64,000 bases of DNA from Halioglobus japonicus. Lineage in GTDB: Bacteria > Pseudomonadota > Gammaproteobacteria > Pseudomonadales > Halieaceae. The notes below the pieces were generated by a model. It saw nothing but the letters and a program-made list of their open reading frames with translations, did no database searches and had not been told where the DNA came from. The stretch spans positions 1,302,001-1,366,000 of the forward strand of contig NZ_CP019450.1 of assembly GCF_001983995.1 (NCBI RefSeq). Direction: 5' to 3'. Every line of letters starts with the position of its first letter. The stretch's first letter is position 1. Made by a program: the position numbers and the translations under genes. Positions 9,509 to 18,151 of this stretch are shown here, piece after piece.

Positions 9509-9636
9509 TTGCAACCTATTGAAATATATAAGAAATATGGGTCCGGCCTGCGCTTGGCGAGGGCCGGAGGAGGCACATTCTACATGAATCAGGGTGGCAA
9601 AAGGTAACGCGGCGTGAATTTGCGATGATTTAGCGC

Positions 9637-9665
9637 TTTATCCACCCATCGCTCTGTGGTATAAA
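9637..9665 (+). promoter_or_regulatory. Candidate promoter of rpsB-tsf
   Basis: A -10 box TATAAA at 9660-9665 lies 17 bases downstream of TTTATC at 9637-9642, which matches the -35 consensus only partly. The position, about 55 bases before the structured S2 leader, supports a role in driving rpsB. The 320-base gap between map and rpsB otherwise holds the leader RNA described below and presumably a map promoter on the other strand that I cannot define. Confidence 0.45.
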
Positions 9666-9720
9666 GCGCGCCTCGTTGCCCTGGCGTGGCTGATTTTTGG
9701 TCGCCCAGAGGGGATCGGGC

Positions 9721-9812
9721 ACTAATTGACACACACATATCGACACCTGTTCCAGGGTGCCAACGGCTTGGCCTGCGGTTTGGAATCGGGGATATGTGGA
9801 GGACTAACCCAA
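9721..9812 (+). ncRNA. rpsB leader RNA (S2-binding autoregulatory element type)
   Basis: The untranslated region before rpsB can form a closing helix between CACATATC (9734-9741) and GATATGTG (9791-9798). Inside it are ACACC/GGGTG-type complementary segments, and it is followed by GGAGG and a conserved TAACCC. This arrangement resembles the known gammaproteobacterial rpsB leader through which protein S2 represses its own synthesis. The pairing is seen directly; the regulatory role is inferred from the family. Confidence 0.75.
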
Positions 9813-9828
9813 ATACAAGGTATTTATT

Positions 9829-10578
9829 ATGTCGCAAGTAAGCATGCGCGACCTGCTGCAGGCAGGCGCCCACTTCGGTCACCAGACCCGCTACTGGAAC
9901 CCCAAAATGGACCAGTACATCTTCGGTGCCCGCAACAAGATCCACATCATCAACCTCGAGCACACCGTTCCTGCGTTCAACGAAGCGTTGAACCTGGTGA
10001 AAGGCCTCGCGGGTAACAAGAATAAGATTCTGTTCGTTGGCACCAAGCGCGCCGCCGGCAAAATCATCAAAGAGCAGGCGGAACGCGCCGGCCAGCCCTA
10101 CGTCAGCCACCGCTGGCTGGGCGGCATGCTCACCAACTACAAAACCATTCGCGCGTCCATCAAGCGTCTGCGTGACCTGGAAGCCCAGCAGGCCGACGGC
10201 ACTTTCGATCGCCTGACCAAGAAAGAAGCCCTGATGCGCACCCGCGACATGGAGAAGCTTGAGCGCTCCATCGGTGGTATCAAGGAAATGGGCGGTCTGC
10301 CCGACGCGCTGTTTGTCGTTGACGTTGATCACGAGCGCATCGCGATCACTGAAGCCAACAAGCTGGGTATCCCCGTGATCGGCATCGTCGACACCAACTC
10401 CAACCCTGACGGTGTTGACTACGTTATCCCCGGTAACGACGACGCGATCCGTGCGATCAAGCTGTACGTCACTGCCGTGGCTGATGCGTGCCTGGCTGGC
10501 AAGGCTGAATCTGGCGAAGCGATTCCTACCAAGGATGAGTTCGTCGAAGAAGCCGCTGCTGAAGAAGCCGCCGAGTAA
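9829..10578 (+). CDS. rpsB: 30S ribosomal protein S2
   Basis: Component of the 30S platform/head junction, needed for S1 binding and translation initiation. The 249-residue product starts [19 protein letters not shown] and keeps the RWLGGMLTN and VIGIVDTN segments characteristic of S2; the C-terminus is rich in Glu and Ala. It is followed by a hairpin terminator and then tsf, the normal partner. Confidence 0.98.
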   Translation: MSQVSMRDLLQAGAHFGHQTRYWNPKMDQYIFGARNKIHIINLEHTVPAFNEALNLVKGLAGNKNKILFVGTKRAAGKIIKEQAERAGQPYVSHRWLGGMLTNYKTIRASIKRLRDLEAQQADGTFDRLTKKEALMRTRDMEKLERSIGGIKEMGGLPDALFVVDVDHERIAITEANKLGIPVIGIVDTNSNPDGVDYVIPGNDDAIRAIKLYVTAVADACLAGKAESGEAIPTKDEFVEEAAAEEAAE

Positions 10579-10628
10579 GTTCAAGCCCCGGCGCTGCAGA
10601 AACTGTAACGCCGGGCACCTAGAATCTC

Positions 10629-10660
10629 CCCCGGCGCATCGCTGCCGGGGTTTTTATTTT
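10629..10660 (+). terminator. Rho-independent terminator/attenuator between rpsB and tsf
   Basis: A 7-base GC-rich stem (10629-10635 with 10644-10650) with an 8-base loop is followed directly by a run of Ts broken by one A. Placed in the 120-base rpsB-tsf gap, it probably lowers read-through from rpsB into tsf. Confidence 0.8.
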
Positions 10661-10698
10661 CAGATCCAATCACCCGGGATTGCATAGGAGGACAATCA

Positions 10699-11556
10699 AT
10701 GTCAGCAAAACTGGTTAAAGAACTGCGTGATCGTACAGGCCTGGGCCTGCTCGAGTGCAAGAAGGCACTGGCCGCTGCCGACGGCGACGTCGACAAGGCA
10801 ATTGAAGAACTGCGTAAGTCCAGCGGCATGAAAGCTGCCAAGAAAGCTGGCCGCACCGCCGCCGACGGCGTTGTTGTGACTCGTCTGGCTGAAGACGGCA
10901 GCTACGGCATGCTGGTTGAAGTTAACTCTGAAACCGACTTCGTTGCTCGCGACGATAACTTCCTGGCTTTCGTAAACAGCGTTGCCGATGCGGCTTTCGC
11001 TGCCAAGCAGACTGACGTTGCCGCCCTGATGGACGGCGACCTGGAAGCAGCACGTGAAGCGCTGGTACAGAAAATCGGTGAGAACATCGGTGTACGCCGC
11101 ATTGAGCTGGTTAACGCTGACGCCGGTGTAGTTGGTGCCTACGTACACGGCAACAACCGCATCGCGGTACTGGTTGAGCTCAAGGGCGGCGACCAGGATC
11201 TGGCCAAAGATGTGGCTATGCACGTTGCAGCGGTTAACCCCCAGGTTGTATCCCCCGCGGATATGCCCGAAGAGGTTGTCGCCAAGGAGAAGGAAATCTA
11301 CACCGCACAGGCCGCTGAATCCGGCAAGCCCGCCGAGATTATCGAGAAGATGATTGGCGGTCGTGTGAAGAAGTTCCTGGCCGAGAACTCTCTGCTGGAG
11401 CAGGCGTTCGTTAAAGATCCCGACGTAACCGTTGGCAAGCTGGTTTCTGCCGCTGGCGCAGAAGTGGCTTCATTTGTCCGCTTCGAAGTGGGCGAAGGCA
11501 TTGAAGTCGAGAAAGTTGACTTCGCTGATGAGGTTGCGGCCCAGCTCAACGGCTAA
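10699..11556 (+). CDS. tsf: Elongation factor Ts
   Basis: Nucleotide exchange factor that recycles EF-Tu-GDP to EF-Tu-GTP. The 285-residue protein begins with the UBA-like domain ([20 protein letters not shown]) and contains the [13 protein letters not shown] motif near residues 74-86 that contacts EF-Tu. A GGAGG-type ribosome binding site precedes the ATG. The usual downstream genes pyrH and frr are absent; a terminator and an unrelated gene follow. Confidence 0.97.
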   Translation: MSAKLVKELRDRTGLGLLECKKALAAADGDVDKAIEELRKSSGMKAAKKAGRTAADGVVVTRLAEDGSYGMLVEVNSETDFVARDDNFLAFVNSVADAAFAAKQTDVAALMDGDLEAAREALVQKIGENIGVRRIELVNADAGVVGAYVHGNNRIAVLVELKGGDQDLAKDVAMHVAAVNPQVVSPADMPEEVVAKEKEIYTAQAAESGKPAEIIEKMIGGRVKKFLAENSLLEQAFVKDPDVTVGKLVSAAGAEVASFVRFEVGEGIEVEKVDFADEVAAQLNG

Positions 11557-11591
11557 GGCGCAATCACGCAGATATCCACCGCGTGGATGGG

Positions 11592-11620
11592 AAAGGGAGC
11601 TTCGGCTCCCTTTTTCTTTT
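11592..11620 (+). terminator. Rho-independent terminator after tsf
   Basis: A stem of AAAGGGAGC with GCTCCCTTT closed by a stable TTCG tetraloop (11601-11604) leads into a T-rich run at 11611-11620. This should end the rpsB-tsf transcript. Confidence 0.92.
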
Positions 11621-11727
11621 TCTGGCCCTGATTCGACTAAAAGTCGGGGCCAATTGCATGGAATTCCTGTTGCTCGAACAGGTCCTATGTATAATTCCAG
11701 CAAAGACCGACGTGTTAGTAATTCCCA

Positions 11728-12498
11728 ATGTCCAGAGACGATATCGACCACATTCCCTCTATTGTGCCATCGCGCGATAACGAACACACCATGGTCCGCC
11801 CCACGCCGGGCGCCACGCGCGGCAAGCCCGGAGGCTCGGGCGGTGGCAGTCGCCCGCCAGCCAAAGCGTCGTCTGGCGGTGGCGTGTTCGGCAAGCTGGT
11901 TGCCGTTGTGGCGCTGGTGGTTGCGGCCGTGGCCTGTGCCTGGGCCTGGCAATTGCAGGAGCAGCTCCGGCAGAGCGAGTACGCCCTGCAGGGGCACGAA
12001 ACGCGTATTGCCGATTTGGAGGCTCGCCTGTCTGATACGGACGAGGGCATGAGCCAGAACGCGGCGGTGCAGGCGGCCAAGCTGCGCGAACTGGATTCAG
12101 AGGTTCGCAAACTCTGGGACAATGTGTGGAAAAAGTCCAAGGAGCGCCTGGGTAAGCTGGAGGCGACGACCAAGAAGCAGGGCACCCAGATTGCGGCGAA
12201 CGAAAAGTCGATTTCCTCGACGTCGTCAAAGGTGAACAGTGCAGCGGCCGACCTCGCCAAGCTTAAGAGTGTGTCGGGTGACCTGAGCCGCTTGATGAAC
12301 AGCGCCAAGACCAATCAGGCGGAAGTCGAGCGGGTGGCCGATACTCTGAATCGCATCAATCTGGATATGGCCAAGCTCAATCGCCTGGTGAAGGCCAACG
12401 AGGAAGCGGTGCGCTCCACCGACGCGTTCCGGCGCCAGGTGAACGCGTCTATCGCAGAACTTGAGAGCTCGGTGCGAATTCTACAGGCGGCGCCTTGA
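11728..12498 (+). CDS. Unknown membrane-anchored coiled-coil protein
   Basis: I do not recognise this family. The 256-residue protein has a Gly/Pro/Ser-rich cytoplasmic N-terminus of about 50 residues, one transmembrane segment at about 53-75 (FGKLVAVVALVVAAVACAWAW), and then an almost purely helical tail with heptad-like spacing, predicted to be a long coiled coil in the periplasm. No cysteines or catalytic motif stand out. TATAAT at 11690-11695 is a plausible -10 box. It is convergent with the aminotransferase gene, with the stop codon inside a perfect 8-base hairpin. A structural or scaffold role is only a guess. Confidence 0.8.
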   Translation: MSRDDIDHIPSIVPSRDNEHTMVRPTPGATRGKPGGSGGGSRPPAKASSGGGVFGKLVAVVALVVAAVACAWAWQLQEQLRQSEYALQGHETRIADLEARLSDTDEGMSQNAAVQAAKLRELDSEVRKLWDNVWKKSKERLGKLEATTKKQGTQIAANEKSISSTSSKVNSAAADLAKLKSVSGDLSRLMNSAKTNQAEVERVADTLNRINLDMAKLNRLVKANEEAVRSTDAFRRQVNASIAELESSVRILQAAP

Positions 12499-12509
12499 TG
12501 GCGCCGCGG

Positions 12510-13784
12510 TCAGGCCAGCGCCTGACGAATGCTGGCGAGTTTCACGCAGATCACAAAGGCCTCCGCCGTTGCCTGCACGTCCTTCAGTGAGGGGTAGCTG
12601 GGCGCCAGGCGGATATTGCTGTCCTCGGGGTCGTTTCCGTAGGGGTAGGTGGCACCGGCAGGGGTGAGCGCCACGCCAATATCCGCCGCAAGTTTCACCA
12701 CGGTTTGGGCCAGTCCCGGACGGGTATTGAAGGAAATAAAGTAACCGCCCTGTGGCGACAGCCACTCGCCCATGCCTGTGTCGCCCAGTTCATTTTCCAG
12801 CGTTGCCAGTACGGCGGCGAATCTAGGCCGCAGTAGTGCGGCGTGCTTTTCCATATGGGCCGCGATGCCGGCCGGTGACTGCAACAGTTTAACGTGGCGC
12901 AGCTGGTTGACCTTGTCCGGACCGATGCTCTGAAACCCCAGGTGTTGCTTGAAGGCCGCGAGGTTGGCCGGACTACTGGACAGGAAGGCTACGCCCGCGC
13001 CGGCAAAGGTGACCTTGGAGGTAGACCCGAACTGGAACACGCTCGACTCAGTGCCATGCTTGACGCTGTAGTCCCTGATATTGGCAAGCTCGGGGGCATC
13101 CGCGTCGATGGTGTGCACTGCGTAAGCGTTGTCATACATCACGATAAAGTCATCGCTGGCGATAGTGCCCAGCCTGGCCAGGCGCTCCACTGTCTCTTCG
13201 CTGTATACACAGCCAGTGGGGTTGGAGAAGCGCGGCACGCACCAGATGCCTTTAATGGCAGGATCGGAGCTAACCAGGCGTTCGACTTCGTCCATATCCG
13301 GGCCGTTTGCATCCATCGCCACCGGGATCATTTCAATGCCGAGATGTTCGCAGATGGCGAAGTGACGATCGTAGCCGGGCACCGGGCACAGGAATTTCAG
13401 TTCATCAGAGTTCCCCCAGGCCGATTCAGCACCGCGCAGGCCGACATTGAGGGCGAAGTCGATCACGCTGTACATCAGGGTCAGTGACGAGTTACCGCCG
13501 ATCACAATGTCTGACTCAGGCACACCCATCACCTTGCTGAACAATGCCTTGGCCTCTGGCAGGCCATCGAGGCCGCCATAGTTGCGCACGTCGGTGCCGT
13601 TGCTGGCGCGATAGTCGCCTTCGAGAATACCGTCGAGGGCGTCGGACAGTGACACCTGCTCGGTGCCGGGTTTGCCACGGGTCAGGTCCAGTGATAACTG
13701 GCGCTCTGCCAGGGCCCGGTACTGTGCTTCCAGGGTGTCGAGTTGGGCGCGTAATTGGTCGGCCGACATTTGCTCGATATGCAC
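12510..13784 (-). CDS. Aminotransferase of the aspartate aminotransferase Ic subgroup
   Basis: PLP-dependent, cytosolic, probably aspartate transaminase. The 424-residue protein belongs to the subgroup known from actinobacterial aspartate aminotransferases: it opens with LDLTRGKPG, contains GGNSS (96-100), SNPTG (187-191), YDNAYAVH (217-224) and the Schiff-base lysine K257 in STSKVTF. The start is GTG 13784, preceded by AGGA; the first ATG is five codons later. It is divergent from the Lon-like gene. Exact substrate is not fixed by sequence. Confidence 0.85.
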   Translation of the reverse strand: MHIEQMSADQLRAQLDTLEAQYRALAERQLSLDLTRGKPGTEQVSLSDALDGILEGDYRASNGTDVRNYGGLDGLPEAKALFSKVMGVPESDIVIGGNSSLTLMYSVIDFALNVGLRGAESAWGNSDELKFLCPVPGYDRHFAICEHLGIEMIPVAMDANGPDMDEVERLVSSDPAIKGIWCVPRFSNPTGCVYSEETVERLARLGTIASDDFIVMYDNAYAVHTIDADAPELANIRDYSVKHGTESSVFQFGSTSKVTFAGAGVAFLSSSPANLAAFKQHLGFQSIGPDKVNQLRHVKLLQSPAGIAAHMEKHAALLRPRFAAVLATLENELGDTGMGEWLSPQGGYFISFNTRPGLAQTVVKLAADIGVALTPAGATYPYGNDPEDSNIRLAPSYPSLKDVQATAEAFVICVKLASIRQALA

Positions 13785-13870
13785 GGTGGCTTCCTTGTGG
13801 TGGTCTAGAATTCAGGGCAGGGGAGTATAGCCGCGGTGCGCCTGCGCGAACAGGTGACCAATGTCACAAG

Positions 13871-13898
13871 CTTGAATTCAGCACTGGTGCCCGCATAT
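13871..13898 (+). promoter_or_regulatory. Sigma-32 (heat shock) type promoter of the Lon-like gene
   Basis: CTTGAA at 13871-13876 and CCGCATAT at 13891-13898 are separated by 14 bases. The sigma-32 consensus is CTTGAA, 13-14 bases, CCCCATNT; the match is 6 of 6 and 7 of 8. The predicted transcript would start about 25 bases before ATG 13930. A heat-shock promoter is expected for a Lon-family protease. Confidence 0.72.
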
Positions 13899-13929
13899 CT
13901 GTGTCACAGACATTGCCTTGAGGATAAGC

Positions 13930-16353
13930 ATGAACGAGCACGAAGAAGCGCTGGAACCCGAAGTACTGGAACCGGAACAGGCCGCCGGTGCACCGGCGGT
14001 AGCCGACGACGTGCTCCCGGATACCCTGTACCTGATGCCGGTGCCGAATCGTCCGTTTTTTCCTGGGCAGGTGCAGCCGGTTGGCATGAACCCGCAGGAG
14101 TGGGCGACCACGCTTAAAGCGGTGGCCGATTCCGGCACGCGTTTGATCGGGCTGTCCTATGTGCCGCCGGGCGAGAACGGCGAGATTGATATTCGTCGTT
14201 TCCCGGAAATCGGCTGCGCGGTGCGCCTGCATCGTCCCCCGGGTGGGGCGGACCAGCCCGGCCAGTTTATGGCCCAGGGCCTGCGGCGTTTTCGAATTGT
14301 TCGCTGGTTGAATGACAAGCCGCCCTTCCTGGTGCAGGTAGAGTATCCACGCAGCCAGGGTGAAAAAGACTCGGACGAGATCAAGGCCTACGCCATGGCG
14401 TTGATCAAGGCCATTAAGGAACTGCTGCCTCTCAACCCCTTGTACAGCGAGGAATTGAAGCAGTACCTGTCCAACTTCAGCCCCAACCAGCCCAGCTTGC
14501 TGGCCGATTTCTCGGCTGCCCTGACCACGGCTTCGGGCGAGCAGCTCCAGGAAATATTGGATACCTTGCCATTGCGGTCACGCATGGAGAAGGTCCTCAC
14601 GCTGTTGCGCAAGGAGCGCGAGGTAGCGGAGTTGCAGGGGCAGATCACCAGTCAGGTAAATGACAAGGTCAGCGATCAGCAGCGGGAGTTCTTTCTGCGT
14701 GAGCAGTTAAAGATCATCCAGAAAGAGCTGGGTATCTCGAAGGACGATCGCACCTCCGATGCCGACATGTTTGAGGAGCGTATTGCCGGGCTGGAGCTGC
14801 CTGAGGTGGTGGCAAAGCGTATCGATGACGAGCTGCAAAAGCTCTCGGTGCTGGAGACCGGTTCACCCGAGTACGGCGTGACGCGCAATTACCTGGACTG
14901 GGCCACTTCCGTGCCCTGGGGTGTGCACTCCGAGGACAATCTCGATCTCAAACACGCCCGCGGTGTGCTGGCGGAGCATCACGATGGCCTGGAAGATGTA
15001 AAAGAGCGCATTCTCGAATTCTTGGCGGTAGGCTCATTCAAGGGTGAAATCGCCGGCTCCATCATGTTGCTGGTCGGGCCACCCGGAGTAGGCAAGACCA
15101 GTATCGGCCGCTCTGTGGCAGATGCCTTGGGGCGCGAGTTTTATCGTTTCAGTCTGGGCGGCATGCGTGACGAGGCCGAGATTAAAGGCCACCGGCGCAC
15201 CTATGTCGGCGCCATGCCCGGTAAATTCGTGCAGGCCCTGAAAGAGGTGAAGGTATCTAACCCCGTTATCATGCTCGATGAGATCGACAAGATCGGGGCT
15301 TCCTATCAGGGTGATCCGGCGTCGGCTTTGCTTGAGGTGCTGGACCCGGAGCAAAACAGCGAGTTTCTCGATCACTACCTCGACCTGCGGGTGGATCTGT
15401 CCAAGGTGTTGTTTATATGTACGGCAAATCAGCTGGATACTATCCCCGGGCCTTTGCTCGACCGGATGGAGGTGACCCGCCTGTCCGGTTATGTGGCCGA
15501 AGAAAAGCTGGCAATTGCGCGCAACCATCTGTGGCCGCGGCAGTTGGAGCGTCACGGACTGGGCGAGGATCAGCTCAAGATCAACGATGCCGGGCTCAAG
15601 TATGTGATTGATTCCTACTGTCGCGAGGCCGGCGTGCGCAACTTGGAAAAGCAGCTGTCACGGATTATGCGCAAGTCGATTGTGCGCATGCTCGACACGG
15701 GCGAGGAAAAGCTGCGGGTTGGCAAAAAGGATATCGACGACCTGTTGGGCAAGCCGCATTTCATGCCGGACAAGCCTGTGCGAGGCCTTGGTGTTGCCAC
15801 AGGCCTGGCCTGGACCGCCATGGGCGGCGCGACCCTGGCCATTGAGTCATCGCAAATCCATACCTTGAACCGCGGCTTCAAATTAACCGGGCGTCTGGGC
15901 GAGACCATGCGTGAATCCGCGGAAATCGCCTACAGCTATGTGATTGCCCATTTGAAAGACTATGGTTGCGATCGCGACTTCTTTGATATGTCGATGGTGC
16001 ATCTGCATGTCCCGGAGGGGGCCACGCCCAAGGATGGTCCCAGTGCCGGCATTACGATGGCGACGGCGCTGGTCTCATTGGCCCGCAAGGAGCGTATCAA
16101 GCGCCCTCTGGCCATGACAGGCGAGCTGACGTTGACCGGCCAGGTGCTGCCCGTTGGGGGGATTCGTGAAAAGGTGATCGCCGCCCGACGCAGCAAAATC
16201 ATGGAGTTGATTCTACCCCATGCCAACCGGCGCGATTTTGAGGAGCTGCCCGAGTACCTGCGTGAAGGTATCAATGTGCACTTTGCGCGCAATTATCGCG
16301 AGGTGTTTGAGTTCGTGTTCCATGAGCACCGCAAGGATAAGTCGCTGCATTGA
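13930..16353 (+). CDS. lon: ATP-dependent Lon-family protease, AsrA-like
   Basis: AAA+ serine protease that degrades misfolded and regulatory proteins. The 807-residue protein has an N-terminal substrate-binding domain (LYLMPVPNRPFFPGQ, about 30-45), a P-loop GPPGVGKT at 383-390, Walker B LDEID at about 449-453, and the Ser-Lys dyad S705 (PKDGPSAG) and K748, spaced 43 residues as in E. coli Lon. The N-terminal NRPFFPGQ form resembles the second Lon of Pseudomonas (AsrA) more than classical Lon. ATG 13930 has a GAGG six bases upstream; the upstream TTG lacks such support. A sigma-32 promoter precedes it. Naming as lon versus asrA is uncertain. Confidence 0.88.
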   Translation: MNEHEEALEPEVLEPEQAAGAPAVADDVLPDTLYLMPVPNRPFFPGQVQPVGMNPQEWATTLKAVADSGTRLIGLSYVPPGENGEIDIRRFPEIGCAVRLHRPPGGADQPGQFMAQGLRRFRIVRWLNDKPPFLVQVEYPRSQGEKDSDEIKAYAMALIKAIKELLPLNPLYSEELKQYLSNFSPNQPSLLADFSAALTTASGEQLQEILDTLPLRSRMEKVLTLLRKEREVAELQGQITSQVNDKVSDQQREFFLREQLKIIQKELGISKDDRTSDADMFEERIAGLELPEVVAKRIDDELQKLSVLETGSPEYGVTRNYLDWATSVPWGVHSEDNLDLKHARGVLAEHHDGLEDVKERILEFLAVGSFKGEIAGSIMLLVGPPGVGKTSIGRSVADALGREFYRFSLGGMRDEAEIKGHRRTYVGAMPGKFVQALKEVKVSNPVIMLDEIDKIGASYQGDPASALLEVLDPEQNSEFLDHYLDLRVDLSKVLFICTANQLDTIPGPLLDRMEVTRLSGYVAEEKLAIARNHLWPRQLERHGLGEDQLKINDAGLKYVIDSYCREAGVRNLEKQLSRIMRKSIVRMLDTGEEKLRVGKKDIDDLLGKPHFMPDKPVRGLGVATGLAWTAMGGATLAIESSQIHTLNRGFKLTGRLGETMRESAEIAYSYVIAHLKDYGCDRDFFDMSMVHLHVPEGATPKDGPSAGITMATALVSLARKERIKRPLAMTGELTLTGQVLPVGGIREKVIAARRSKIMELILPHANRRDFEELPEYLREGINVHFARNYREVFEFVFHEHRKDKSLH

Positions 16354-16385
16354 TCAGCGCGGCCTGAGGCCGCGCCGTAACCGGA

Positions 16386-16814
16386 TCAGTACTGGTTGTT
16401 TGCGTCCGAGAGTTGCTCGTTGAGCGTCAGGAAGTCCCACAGTACGCCGAGCAGGAAGAAGCCACCGGTGCACAGGTAGATGACACCGGTAATCCACTTG
16501 CCCATGTACATGCGGTGGATACCGAAGATGCCCAGGAACGTGAGCAGAATCCAGGTCAGGTCATAATCCTTGGGCCCGGGGACAAACCGGCGATCCGCAT
16601 CGCGGGACATGCCCGGGATAAGCAGTAGATCGATAATCCAGCCGATAAAGAACAGGCCCAGGGTGAAAAACCAGATAACGCCCGATATCTGCCTGCCGTA
16701 GTAAAACCTGTGGGCCCCAATGAATCCGAAGATCCATAGCAAATATCCCATAAAGACCGAATGCGTACCTTCCTGGCGTTCCAAGTCGCTGCTCCCGCAA
16801 GTGTGTATTGCCAT
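16386..16814 (-). CDS. TM2-domain membrane protein
   Basis: A 142-residue protein of the TM2 family, whose function is unknown. It has hydrophobic segments at about residues 20-37, 41-59, 81-98 and 103-122. The TM2 signature is duplicated: GFIGAHRFYYGR and GIFGIHRMYMGKWITG. The frame remains open upstream, but ATG 16814 (MAIHTCGSS) is a sensible start, and no strong ribosome binding site is visible. It is convergent with the Lon-like gene 32 bases away. Confidence 0.78.
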   Translation of the reverse strand: MAIHTCGSSDLERQEGTHSVFMGYLLWIFGFIGAHRFYYGRQISGVIWFFTLGLFFIGWIIDLLLIPGMSRDADRRFVPGPKDYDLTWILLTFLGIFGIHRMYMGKWITGVIYLCTGGFFLLGVLWDFLTLNEQLSDANNQY

Positions 16815-16949
16815 GGTGTTGGCTCTGGTGGGCCGCGTCAAGAGGCTGGCGCCCGCGTCAGAGTGACTATAATGATCTGGTTCATGGCCCCGCGCCGGTA
16901 AAGCGGTACGCTGGTAAGCAACCCTGTAGGTCACCCCAGAGGACCTCGA

Positions 16950-17189
16950 ATGTCTGTTGAGCACCGCGATCTGCACCACGAATTTCCTGAACTGCATGAC
17001 CGCATCCACGAACTCAAGATGAATGATGCCCATTTTCGGCGCCTGTTCGATGAGTGCCACGAGCTGATTACCAGTATCAAAAAGATGGAAGATGAAGTGA
17101 CCCCGGTAGCGACCCGCACCGAGGAGGAGGCCAAGATCCGGCGTTTGCACCTCAAGGATGAGCTCTACCGCATGCTCACGGCGGCCTGA
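16950..17189 (+). CDS. YdcH/DUF465 family small protein
   Basis: A 79-residue, highly charged helical protein of the DUF465 (YdcH) family; its function is unknown. The signature is the N-terminal FPELHDRIHELKMNDAHFRRLFDE stretch followed by a basic and Lys/Arg/Leu-rich C-terminal helix (RRLHLKDELYRML). It sits 2 bases upstream of the DksA-type gene. A TATAAT at 16868-16873 could serve as -10 box, with no clear -35. Confidence 0.85.
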   Translation: MSVEHRDLHHEFPELHDRIHELKMNDAHFRRLFDECHELITSIKKMEDEVTPVATRTEEEAKIRRLHLKDELYRMLTAA

Positions 17190-17191
17190 CC

Positions 17192-17506
17192 GTGGCGAAC
17201 GAAACGCTTCGCGCCGAACTGGAGCAACGCCTGGCGACCATGCAGCGGCGCCTGGCCAGCATTAAGGCTGACGTCACGCACGAATACTCAGGTGACTCCG
17301 CGGAGCAGGCCCAGGAACGTGAGAACGACGAGGTGGTGGACCCCATTGGCAACGAAACCCGTCAATCCCTGCGCGATATCCGGATGGCGCTGGACAAGAT
17401 TGAAGCTGGTACCTACGGCGAGTGCGAGCACTGCGGCGAAAACATCGCGGAGGTGCGCCTGCGGGCAATCCCTGAGGCCACGCGGTGTGTGGGTTGTGCT
17501 GACTAA
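17192..17506 (+). CDS. DksA/TraR-family C4 zinc finger protein
   Basis: The 104-residue protein has an N-terminal coiled-coil helix pair and a C-terminal zinc finger with cysteines C78, C81, C99 and C102 (CEHC...CVGC). It is shorter than DksA (about 150) and lacks a clear DxxDxA tip, so it is more like the short DksA-like proteins than the ppGpp cofactor itself; it may still bind the RNA polymerase secondary channel. The start is GTG 17192, two bases after the YdcH-type gene, which implies co-transcription. Confidence 0.82.
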   Translation: MANETLRAELEQRLATMQRRLASIKADVTHEYSGDSAEQAQERENDEVVDPIGNETRQSLRDIRMALDKIEAGTYGECEHCGENIAEVRLRAIPEATRCVGCAD

Positions 17507-17545
17507 GCACTTATGTGGGTGGTTTTTATAGCTGTATGGAATAAA

Positions 17546-17566
17546 GGGGGCTTGAGCCTCGTTTTT
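17546..17566 (+). terminator. Weak terminator candidate after the DksA-like gene
   Basis: A short GGGG-CTTGAG-CCTC hairpin is followed by GTTTTT. The stem is only four base pairs, so it is a weak candidate, but it falls between the DksA-like stop codon and the S10 promoter where an end signal would be expected. Confidence 0.35.
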
Positions 17567-17683
17567 CATGCATGATCCGCGACTCGAAGGCGCTGGTGGT
17601 GGCCGGTAGTGGCCTTTCTGGGGCCCGGGAAATGGTAAAAGTCCCCCTTCTCGAATTCCCCCTAAAATAATCCCAAACCCGCC

Positions 17684-17712
17684 TTGACACTGCCGGGGCT
17701 GGTCCTTAGAAT
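17684..17712 (+). promoter_or_regulatory. Strong sigma-70 promoter of the S10 operon
   Basis: A perfect -35 TTGACA (17684-17689) and TAGAAT -10 (17707-17712) are separated by exactly 17 bases. Transcription would start near 17719, about 60 bases before rpsJ. This lies at the end of the 273-base gap after the DksA-like gene; the rest of that gap (17567-17683) shows no gene that I can support. Confidence 0.85.
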
Positions 17713-17731
17713 TCGCCTTCCTTTTTCGGGG

Positions 17732-17758
17732 GGTCCCTTTGCGGGCCTCTGGTTTTTT
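17732..17758 (+). promoter_or_regulatory. Attenuator-like hairpin in the rpsJ leader
   Basis: The leader contains GG(T)CCC-TTTGC-GGGCC, a five-pair stem with one bulged T, followed shortly by six Ts (17753-17758). In E. coli the S10 leader is the site of L4-controlled attenuation; the leader here is far shorter. The hairpin is seen; an attenuation role is inference. Confidence 0.35.
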
Positions 17759-17779
17759 ATTTGATTGGAGTTAGGTCAG

Positions 17780-18091
17780 GTGCAGAATCAACGTATTCGT
17801 ATCCGTCTCAAGGCTTTTGACCACAAGCTGATCGACACGTCGACTCAGGAAATTGTGGAAACTGCGCGCCGTACCGGTGCCCAGGTCAAAGGTCCTATCC
17901 CCCTTCCTACCCGGAAGGAAAAGTACACCGTGCTGGTTTCCCCGCACGTAAACAAGGACGCACGTGACCAGTACGAAATTCGTACGCACAAGCGTCTGTT
18001 GGACATCGTGGAGCCTACAGAAAAAACTGTAGACGCCCTGATGAAACTAGACCTGGCAGCAGGTGTAGAAGTACAGATCAGTCTTGGCTAA
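17780..18091 (+). CDS. rpsJ: 30S ribosomal protein S10
   Basis: Small-subunit head protein and NusE antitermination factor. The 103-residue product begins [19 protein letters not shown], matching E. coli, which fixes the start at GTG 17780; the frame extends to a TTG at 17765 that is not needed. GGAG lies about nine bases upstream. It is the first gene of the S10 operon, and tuf, fusA, rpsG and rpsL are not upstream as they are in most relatives. Confidence 0.98.
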   Translation: MQNQRIRIRLKAFDHKLIDTSTQEIVETARRTGAQVKGPIPLPTRKEKYTVLVSPHVNKDARDQYEIRTHKRLLDIVEPTEKTVDALMKLDLAAGVEVQISLG

Positions 18092-18151
18092 CGACAAATC
18101 GTAAGCAAGACCTGCTCGGGGCAGGCAAATAACTGTCCCGGGTGTGTAATT

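Noticed and set aside
12487..12507. Perfect GCGGCGCC-TTGAT-GGCGCCGC hairpin between convergent genes as a terminator
   Set aside because: The stem is strong, but there is no T-run on either strand. It may still help termination, so it is noted but not listed as a terminator.
16815..17150. Extended N-terminus of the TM2 protein
   Set aside because: It overlaps the YdcH-type gene on the opposite strand and shows no domain.
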